From Solirubrobacterales bacterium (GTDB taxonomy: Bacteria > Actinomycetota > Thermoleophilia > Solirubrobacterales > Solirubrobacteraceae), in assembly GCA_019244395.1 (NCBI GenBank), contig JAFASQ010000352.1, positions 1-64,000 of the forward strand: DNA of 64,000 nt. Direction: 5' to 3'. The notes below the pieces were generated by a model. That model was given only the letters and a program-made list of their open reading frames with translations, did not search any database and was not told the DNA's origin. This document shows, in pieces, positions 57,120-64,000 of the stretch (the stretch's first letter is position 1; the number at the start of each line of letters is the position of its first letter). Made by a program: the position numbers and the translations under genes.

Positions 57120-57698
57120 ATGGGAAAGATCGTGATCAGCACCAACGTATCGCTCGATGGAGTGGTTCAGGACCCGGACGGCAAGGAGGGCTTCAGGCTG
57201 GGCGGCTGGTTCGGCCAGTTTGGGGGCAAAGACCTCGAGGACTGGGCCGAAGTCGAGTTCAAGGAGGCGCTTCGTACGGACGCCTTGCTGTTGGGTCGCC
57301 GGAGCGACGCTTGGTTCGCCGAGCGGTGGCTGTCCCGGCGTGACGCGTGGGCGGAACGATTGAACAGCCTGCCCAAGTACATCGTGTCCTCAACCCGCGA
57401 GCATGCCCGTTGGAGCAACGCCACGGTCCTGAAGGGCGACGTGTCCGGCAACGTCTCAAGGCTCAAGCGGGAGTTGGACGGTGAAATCATCGTATACGCC
57501 AGCTATCAGCTCGCGCGAACCCTGATCGAACACGACCTGGTCGACGAGCTCCGCCTGATCATCTTTCCGGTGCTGCTCGGCGCAGGCGAGCGCCTCTTCG
57601 GCGAGACCACGGACCGCAAACCCATGCGCCTCGTCGATACAGCGAAGATCGGCGCCGGCCTGGCCCGACTGACCTACGAGTTCGTCGGGGCCGCGTAG
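57120..57698 (+). CDS. Dihydrofolate reductase family (RibD C-terminal) protein
   Basis: KIVISTNVSLDGVVQDPDGKEGF; LLLGRRSDAWFAERW; LIIFPVLLGAGERLFGE. Confidence 0.92.
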   Translation: MGKIVISTNVSLDGVVQDPDGKEGFRLGGWFGQFGGKDLEDWAEVEFKEALRTDALLLGRRSDAWFAERWLSRRDAWAERLNSLPKYIVSSTREHARWSNATVLKGDVSGNVSRLKRELDGEIIVYASYQLARTLIEHDLVDELRLIIFPVLLGAGERLFGETTDRKPMRLVDTAKIGAGLARLTYEFVGAA

Positions 57699-57978
57699 GG
57701 GCATCTAACCGTAGATGTGGTGATCGGGAGCGCGGGTATGGCACTGCTCCCCCGCGCCGCCCGTTCACCTACTCGCCCAGTAGCTTCAGCCCGCGCCCGA
57801 GCGCCGTCCACGCGATCCGCCGGGGCGAGTCGGTGAGGGTGCCGAGGCTTTACGAAGGCAGCCCGGCTGGTGTGGCACGCCTTGCAGGCCCACGTGCCCT
57901 TCCTCAAGTGGATGCTCGGCATCGTCGCGCCGACGCCCTCCGGGAAAGGATCGGCCGCCTATCTGCGTCCTCCTCCAC

Positions 57979-58497
57979 ATGGAACAGGAACATCAGACCT
58001 CTGATGACTTCCCCCAAAGTGGGCTTCCTGCCGGCATCCGCATCCGCCAGCTTGAGCCGTCGGACCGGGACGGGGTTGCCTCCCTCTTCACCCGACTTAG
58101 TCCCGAGTCGCGGCGCCGGCGCTTCCTGGTACCCAAGCCAGAGCTGAGCGCCCGCGAGCTCAGCTACCTCACCGTCGTCGACCATCGCTGGCACGAGGCG
58201 CTGGCCGCCGTCGACCTGGGCGACGGATCGATCGTCGCAGTGGCGCGCTACGCCGGACACGCCGGCCGCCCCTCCGCTGCGGACATAGCCATCGAGGTCG
58301 TCGACGAGCTGCAACGCCGGGGGATCGGCACGGCGCTCTCCCGGTGCCTCATCGGCCGCGCGCGCATCAACGGATTCGATGTCCTGACCGCCTCGACGCT
58401 GTGGGAGAACCGCCCCGCCCGAGCCCTGCTGCGGCGGCTGGGCTTCCACGCTCGCGCGAGCGAGGGCAATGTGATCGACCTGGAGCTCGACCTATGA
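57979..58497 (+). CDS. GNAT family N-acetyltransferase
   Basis: IRQLEPSDRDGVASLFTRLSPESRRRRFL; ELQRRGIGTALSRCLIGRA. Confidence 0.9.
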   Translation: MEQEHQTSDDFPQSGLPAGIRIRQLEPSDRDGVASLFTRLSPESRRRRFLVPKPELSARELSYLTVVDHRWHEALAAVDLGDGSIVAVARYAGHAGRPSAADIAIEVVDELQRRGIGTALSRCLIGRARINGFDVLTASTLWENRPARALLRRLGFHARASEGNVIDLELDL

Positions 58498-58566
58498 GTG
58501 CGCTGCCGGCCGTGATCCCGGCCCACCCGGCTAGCGACAGTGTCTCCGCGCGCGCTTCAGCGCTGC

Positions 58567-60495
58567 TTAGCGAGAAGCCCCGTGCGTTGGAGGCACGTCC
58601 AATGCGGGGTTGCGGTCGAAGAAGCCAACCGGCTTTAGCCAAAACGACACCGTGTCGACAGGCATCACCGGCCAGTCCTCCGGTCGCGGAATGTGGTGGA
58701 TGCCAAAGACGTACCAGAGCACCACATCGGCGTTCTCGATCGAGCGGTTCTGCGCCGTCCACTCCGGAACACCGCGATCCCGTTCGCTCTGGACCACGAA
58801 CTCGCCACACGGCCAGCGCTCGTCGGGCTCATACGGAGTGACCCAAAGCGTGTGGCCGATCACCTGTGCGCGCTGGAAGATCGGCGAGCGGGGGTCCATC
58901 ATGGCGGGGAAGCACGCGCCGGGGAGGAGCTTGTACGCGACCGGCCCCCCGAGCCCGTTCAACGAGGCCTGGTTGACCACCTTCCACGCGCGCTGAGTGC
59001 TCCACTGGTAATCCTGCTTTCCCTCTGCCTCCGTGCGCAGAGGAATGCTGCGCTGCACTATCGCCAGTCCGTGCGGGTTGCCCGGCCCCACCGGCAGCGG
59101 CTCGGATTCGGTTACGTGCACGGTGTTGGACTCACCGTCGACGTCGAGGTCGAGTCGCGCGACGATGAAATGCTGGTGAAACGGAGCGTAGGTGCGCTCG
59201 TCGACCAGCGTCCCGCACGTCGGCGGCTCGTCCGCCGAGAGGCTGCTCGTGACCATGATCCCGGTCGCACGCACCTCGCACTCGATGCTCCCGCCCTGGT
59301 AGAAGCGCCAGTAGACCAGGTACTCGTAGTTGGACACGGTGGCGTGAAAGGAGACCACCAGCCGCCGTGAGCGCCGCACCTCGGCACCGGCCGCTGGATC
59401 GACGTGCTTCCAGAGGACGCCGTCGTCCTCCTCGTGAATGCAGATTGCGTTGCCGATCGTCTGGGGTTCGCCCCGAGAGTCGTGGACAACCGCGTCCACA
59501 TAGGTGATTTCGCCAAGACAGTCACACCCCAACTCGAGCGACGTGGTCATGAACCCCAGCCCCCACTCGCCGATGTCAAACGCCGTGCGGGCCTTGTGGT
59601 CGTCCGACGGATCCCGATACGGAACGATCATCTCGGCGAACGAGAGCCGGTGCGCCACCGGCCGCCGCCGGTCGCCGTCCTCGTAGCCCAGCGTGTGAAT
59701 CACCAGCCCTTCGCGTGGATTGAACCCGAGCCGCATGGACCACCGCTGCCAGCGCAGCTCATTGCCCTCCAGGACGTAAGACACCCCCTCGGGCTGCACA
59801 ACCTCGAGCGGCCTAACATCGTCACGAAGGCGCAGTCCCGGGACCAGCCGCGGCACGTACTCACCCATCGTGCCGGGTCGCTCCACCACCCCGGAGTCCT
59901 CGACCTCGAGCAGTTCCAGACTGTTCATGTCGACGACAAAGTGCAATCCGGTGATCGGATGCGCATACGGGTTGGCGCCCTCCTCGCTCGAGTACCACAC
60001 GTCCGTCCACCCCACTCTGCGGTCACGGTGCTTCTCGGGCACGAGCAGCCCTCCGTACGCCCACGTGTCCACCAACACCCGGGACATGTCACGGATTCCG
60101 CGCCGCTCGAGCGCCGCGATCACGCGCGGATCTTGCTTGAGCGCATCACCGCATTCGTGAAATTCGTCAGCCGTGAAATTCGCTTGCGCGCCCGGACGGT
60201 GTTCCCACGCCACGACCCGGTCTTCCGCGATCGACACCCGTCCCTTGAACGTCTGACCATCGTCCCTCCTCCAGCACACCACATCCGCTTCTCGCGCAAC
60301 CACGTCCCCCGGCGAGAACGCGCGCACAACCGCCTTCGGCGGCTCGTGCAACTCGATCATGCCGAACCGCCAGCCTGGACCCACGCCCTGATCCCGGCGA
60401 AGGATCGCCACGACCTGGCGGATCTCCTCGGCCGACAGCGGGTCGAGCGGATGTTTCGCCGCGGCTGGCGTGTCACTCCTCCTCGTTGCAGCCAT
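58567..60495 (-). CDS. Copper-containing primary amine oxidase
   Basis: TPQ motif context ATVSNYEYLVYW; RLVPGLRLRDDVRPLEVVQPEGVSYVLEGNELRWQRWSMRLGFNPREGLVIHTL. Confidence 0.94.
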   Translation of the reverse strand: MAATRRSDTPAAAKHPLDPLSAEEIRQVVAILRRDQGVGPGWRFGMIELHEPPKAVVRAFSPGDVVAREADVVCWRRDDGQTFKGRVSIAEDRVVAWEHRPGAQANFTADEFHECGDALKQDPRVIAALERRGIRDMSRVLVDTWAYGGLLVPEKHRDRRVGWTDVWYSSEEGANPYAHPITGLHFVVDMNSLELLEVEDSGVVERPGTMGEYVPRLVPGLRLRDDVRPLEVVQPEGVSYVLEGNELRWQRWSMRLGFNPREGLVIHTLGYEDGDRRRPVAHRLSFAEMIVPYRDPSDDHKARTAFDIGEWGLGFMTTSLELGCDCLGEITYVDAVVHDSRGEPQTIGNAICIHEEDDGVLWKHVDPAAGAEVRRSRRLVVSFHATVSNYEYLVYWRFYQGGSIECEVRATGIMVTSSLSADEPPTCGTLVDERTYAPFHQHFIVARLDLDVDGESNTVHVTESEPLPVGPGNPHGLAIVQRSIPLRTEAEGKQDYQWSTQRAWKVVNQASLNGLGGPVAYKLLPGACFPAMMDPRSPIFQRAQVIGHTLWVTPYEPDERWPCGEFVVQSERDRGVPEWTAQNRSIENADVVLWYVFGIHHIPRPEDWPVMPVDTVSFWLKPVGFFDRNPALDVPPTHGASR

Positions 60496-60548
60496 CGTTC
60501 CTCCCTTCGGCGTACTCAGGCGGACCGGCGGCGATAGGTTACGCGCCG

Positions 60549-61520
60549 ATGCTCGATCCGATGGAGCGCTGGCGCGAGTACGGCGAAAAGCCCGACTACG
60601 CTGGACCCCTCACGTTCGGGGGCGTCCCGATGACCCAAGACCCGGCCGCGCTCTCCGGCTTCGAGGTCGCCGTCGTCGGCGCCCCTGTCGATGAGCTCGT
60701 CTCCGATCGTCCCGGGACGAGTCTGGCCCCCCGGGCGATTCGAGCCGCGAGCTGTCCCCCCGGTCCTCATCTCGAAGCCGGAGTCGATGCGTTCGCGCGG
60801 CTGCGCATCGTCGACTTCGGCGACGCTCCGATCGTGCCGGCGCAGCCCGAGCGCAACCACGTGGCGATCGAGCACACGGTGGGCCAGGTCCTGAGCGCGG
60901 GCCTGCTGCCGCTCATCATCGGCGGGGATCATTCGATCACCGAGCCGAACGCGAGCGCGTGCGCCGCCGTCCATGGAGCGGTCGGCCTGCTGCATTTCGA
61001 CACCCACACCGACACCGGGGACGTCGTCTTCGGGGCGCGGGCGTCGCACGGCACGGTCATGCGCCGGCTCGTGGAGGGCGGCCACATCGATCCACACCGG
61101 TATGTGCAGATCGGACTACGAGGCTATTGGCCGGGGCCCGCCGAATTCGCCTGGCAGGCCCAGAGCGGGATCACGAGCCTGTTCATGCACGACGTCCGCG
61201 ACCGCGGGATTCGCCATGTCATGGGCGAGGCAATCGAGGTGATCGGCCGCGGTCCGGCGTTCCTCACCATCGACGTCGACGTCCTCGATCCGGCGTTCAT
61301 CCCCGGCGGGACCGGAACTCCGGAGCCGGGCGGGATGACGTCCGCCGAGCTGCTCTGGGCGGCGCGCACGGCAGCGGCTGAACTCGAACTGGTCGGCGGG
61401 GATCTCGTGGAAGTGATCCCAACCGGCGTCGCGTCAGCGGATCCAGCCGCGCTGGTCGGCGACCGGATCATCCGTGAGATCCTCACCGGAGTGGCGATGC
61501 GGCGGAGCGCGGCCTCTTAG
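60549..61520 (+). CDS. Agmatinase/arginase family ureohydrolase
   Basis: LLPLIIGGDHSITEPNASACAAVHGAVGLLHFDTHTDTGD; FLTIDVDVLDPAFIPGGTGTPEPGGMTSAEL. Confidence 0.93.
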   Translation: MLDPMERWREYGEKPDYAGPLTFGGVPMTQDPAALSGFEVAVVGAPVDELVSDRPGTSLAPRAIRAASCPPGPHLEAGVDAFARLRIVDFGDAPIVPAQPERNHVAIEHTVGQVLSAGLLPLIIGGDHSITEPNASACAAVHGAVGLLHFDTHTDTGDVVFGARASHGTVMRRLVEGGHIDPHRYVQIGLRGYWPGPAEFAWQAQSGITSLFMHDVRDRGIRHVMGEAIEVIGRGPAFLTIDVDVLDPAFIPGGTGTPEPGGMTSAELLWAARTAAAELELVGGDLVEVIPTGVASADPAALVGDRIIREILTGVAMRRSAAS

Positions 61521-61596
61521 CCATCATCCCGGAGCACGCGGATCCTCGGAAGCGCGGCCTCTTAGCCATCTTCCCGGAGCACGTGGATCGTCCGGA
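61506..61596. repeat. 45-46 bp tandem duplication spanning both convergent stop codons
   Basis: AGCGCGGCCTCTTAGCCATCATCCCGGAGCACGCGGATCCTCGGA (61506) / AGCGCGGCCTCTTAGCCATCTTCCCGGAGCACGTGGATCGTCCGGA (61551). Confidence 0.95.
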
Positions 61597-63079
61597 AGCG
61601 AGGATCGCTCGCACCGTATAGCCGTGCGCCGGTCTCGGCGAGCCGGGTCAAATGCCTGACGATCTCGGGTGAGATCCGCTCCCCCGGAAGCAGCTGCGGA
61701 ACGCCCGGCGGATAGCTCGCAATCGATTCGCACGAAATCCTCTGCGCCGCGTCGCCGACCGGCACCACCTCGGCCTCGCCGAGGAACGCCTCGCGGGGTG
61801 AGACCGCCATTTCGCCCGTCAGCATCTTCGCGGTGCCCGCGATCGCGGCGGTCGCGCCGGGCCTGGCGATCCTTTTCACCGTCTCCTCGATGTCGCCGGC
61901 CAGCCGCCTGAGCGCCGCCGTCGACTCGACCAGGCCCACGACGAGCACGATCGTCGCCTGCGTCGGCAGCTCGACCTGCACGTCATAAGAACGCCGCAGC
62001 GCATCCGACACCTCGTAGCCGGTGCATCCGGTGCCGCGCACGTCGACCACGATGCGCATCGGGTCGTAACCCGCGATCCCGGCGCGCCCCACGAGCGATG
62101 AATCCACCAGACGAATCCCCTCGATCGTCTCGAGCTTCGCGCGCGCGACCGCGATCGCCTCCAGGGTCTCGTGCAACAGCTGCTCGCCGTGCAACGCGAG
62201 CTGGCGCCGGGCGCCGTCCAGCGAAGCCAACAGCAGCGACGACGGGCTGGTGGTGCGCAGCAGGCGGAGCACCCGCGCCACCGACTCGGGATCGATTCGC
62301 CCGCTGCGGCCGACGTGGAGCATCGCGCTCTGCGTGAGCGAGCCGGTGACCTTGTGCGTGCTGGTCAGCATCGCGTCAGCGCCCTGGGCCAGCGCCGGCG
62401 CGGGGAGAGCCTCGTGAAAGCCGAAGTGCGGTCCCCAGGCCTGGTCGACGACGAGCGGGACCCCGGCCGCGTGCGCGACCTCGGCCAGTCCGGCGATGTC
62501 GGCAGCCATCCCGTAATACGTCGGCGAGACCACGAACGCGGCGCGCGCATCGGGCGCCGCGCGCAACGCCGCCGCCAGCGTCTGCGGCGTGACGCAATGC
62601 GTGATCCCGAGCTCCTCGTCGTACTCGGGGATCACAAAGCTGGGCAGGCCGCCGCTCAGGACCAAGCCGTCGACCACCGAGCCGTGCGAGTTGCGCTGGA
62701 CCACGACCCGCGTTGCCAGGGGCGCCAGCGCGAGGCACAGGGCGTGATTTCCCTGCGTGGCGCCGTTGGTGAGGAACCAGCTGCGAGCGGCGCCGAACGC
62801 TCGCGCGGCCATTGTCTCGGCTCGCTCGTACGGAGTGGGCGACGGGCCGACGTCGATCCCGTGGATCAGCTGCGGGACGTCGGCGGCGAGCGCATCGGCG
62901 CCGATCGCCTTGATCACGCCAGGGTCTGCCCCCGGGCCTCCCTTGTGGCCCGGCACGTGATAGCGCGCGGCGCCCCTGAAGGCGTACTCCATCACCGCGT
63001 CCAGATACGGGGCGACCGGTTGCTCGGGCACGCGCGAGGCAACCGCAGGCGCGGGCAGGCCTTCGTCGGCGGCGGTCAT
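61562..63079 (-). CDS. Orn/Lys/Arg decarboxylase family (PLP fold I)
   Basis: YHVPGHKGGPGADPGVIKAIG; SWFLTNGATQGNHALCLAL; MLTSTHKVTGSLTQSAMLHVG. Confidence 0.92.
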   Translation of the reverse strand: MTAADEGLPAPAVASRVPEQPVAPYLDAVMEYAFRGAARYHVPGHKGGPGADPGVIKAIGADALAADVPQLIHGIDVGPSPTPYERAETMAARAFGAARSWFLTNGATQGNHALCLALAPLATRVVVQRNSHGSVVDGLVLSGGLPSFVIPEYDEELGITHCVTPQTLAAALRAAPDARAAFVVSPTYYGMAADIAGLAEVAHAAGVPLVVDQAWGPHFGFHEALPAPALAQGADAMLTSTHKVTGSLTQSAMLHVGRSGRIDPESVARVLRLLRTTSPSSLLLASLDGARRQLALHGEQLLHETLEAIAVARAKLETIEGIRLVDSSLVGRAGIAGYDPMRIVVDVRGTGCTGYEVSDALRRSYDVQVELPTQATIVLVVGLVESTAALRRLAGDIEETVKRIARPGATAAIAGTAKMLTGEMAVSPREAFLGEAEVVPVGDAAQRISCESIASYPPGVPQLLPGERISPEIVRHLTRLAETGARLYGASDPRFRTIHVLREDG

Positions 63080-63119
63080 CGTGGGGAAGGATTGCACTGC
63101 CCGCCGCGTCCTCGTTCCG

Positions 63120-63656
63120 ATGACTGAAACAGCGTGGGGCGCGACGGGGCAGCCGCGGCTCCGCCGCGACGCAGTCGGGCTGACCGGAGCGATCGTGATG
63201 TCGGCGGCCATCATGGGCCCGGCCGTCTCGACGTTCTTCAACCCTCAGTTCTCCATGCCGTTCTCGGGCGAGGCCACGCCATTCGTATACCTGACCTGTC
63301 TGGTAGCGATCCTCGTGGTGGCCATCGTCGACCGGTTCGAGGCCATGGGGCTGGGCGGCGAGGAGCTCCGCGTCGTGGGCGGTGGCGCGCGCTCGCCGCT
63401 GTGGCTTCAAATCAAGGCCGACGTGACCGGCCATCCTGTCCGCGCTGTCCGGGGCGACCACGCCACCAGCGCCGGCGCAGCGATGCTGGCCGGCGTTGCC
63501 GCCGGGTTCTTCGCCGACCTCGACGAGGCCGCCACGCAGGTCGTGCGGTTGGCTGATGAGGCCGTGAGCCCGCGCGAGACGACGGCTGAGGTCTACGAGG
63601 ATGGCTACCGCGCCTACCGGCGCCTGTTCGACGGTGTCGAGCGGGCACTGTCGTAG
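63120..63656 (+). pseudogene. Chimeric ORF: N-terminus of amino-acid (APC) permease fused in frame to C-terminus of FGGY sugar kinase
   Basis: LRRDAVGLTGAIVMSAAIMGPAVSTFFNPQFSMPFSGEATPFVYLTCLVAILVVA, then RFEAMGLGGEELRVVGGGARSPLWLQIKADVTGHPVRAVRGDHATSAGAAMLAGVA. Confidence 0.75.
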
Positions 63657-63695
63657 GGCGATCGCTCCGATCGTTCTGTGAAGATTGACATCGGT

Positions 63696-64000
63696 ATGAG
63701 CCCACGCAAACGCCCGTCGCTCGTCGAGCAGGTCCGCGAGAGCCTGCTCGGAGATCTCACGTCCGGCAAACTCACGCCCGGCGCCAAACTGCCCAACGAG
63801 AACGACCTGGCCGACCGTTTCGGGGTAAGTCGCTCGACCATCCGTGAGGCGGTGGGCGGCCTGATGGACGCCGGCTACCTGGCCCGGCGCCACGGATCAG
63901 GCACCTATGTCACCTCGTCGCCGCGCACACGTCACCCGCTGGAGACGACCGTGAGCTACACGGCGATGATCCGCGCCTCGGGTCGCAAACCGGCGGAGAC
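63696..64000 (+). CDS. GntR family transcriptional regulator (truncated by window edge)
   Basis: Manual translation: MSPRKRPSLVEQVRESLLGDLTSGKLTPGAKLPNENDLADRFGVSRSTIREAVGGLMDAGYLARRHGSGTYVTS... Confidence 0.9.
   Translation, partial: MSPRKRPSLVEQVRESLLGDLTSGKLTPGAKLPNENDLADRFGVSRSTIREAVGGLMDAGYLARRHGSGTYVTSSPRTRHPLETTVSYTAMIRASGRKPAE

Overview
High-GC chromosomal window, probably from an actinobacterium of the Thermoleophilia type (lineage is an inference from gene content, not tested). It is mostly coding, with about 50 supportable CDSs. Recognisable modules are: (i) LysR/MFS pair; (ii) choline-sulfatase next to a YCII (DGPF) / ECF42-type sigma factor / DHA2 MFS locus; (iii) a GntR-regulated operon with a family-5 (Dpp-like) ABC transporter, a/b hydrolase, BKACE (DUF849) and carnitine-dehydrogenase::thioesterase fusion, i.e. 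a likely carnitine catabolism operon; (iv) MFS + TetR with a perfect inverted-repeat operator; (v) LexA-boxed imuB-like polymerase + DUF6504; (vi) a minus-strand glycolipid-like operon (smORF, NodB deacetylase, DegT aminotransferase, epimerase::GT28::pseudo-deacetylase fusion); (vii) GH38 mannosidase, RecD2, methyltransferase, membrane protein; (viii) phosphoesterase and Pit phosphate transporter with a phased-repeat PHO-like box; (ix) PhaB/PhaC/short PhaE-like cluster; (x) an accessory region with remnants and a FUS-like GYGQ-repeat protein; (xi) DAHP synthase II, PhyH; (xii) copper amine oxidase, agmatinase, decarboxylase and a permease::sugar-kinase chimera. The less ordinary signals are a two-copy ~117-bp palindromic repeat with a covarying hairpin, tandem repeats that straddle stop codons at gene ends, a duplicated promoter motif for the ECF locus combined with an apparent CTG start, the GYGQ low-complexity protein, and the chimeric/truncated genes. 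No tRNA, rRNA, CRISPR array or intact transposase was identified by eye.
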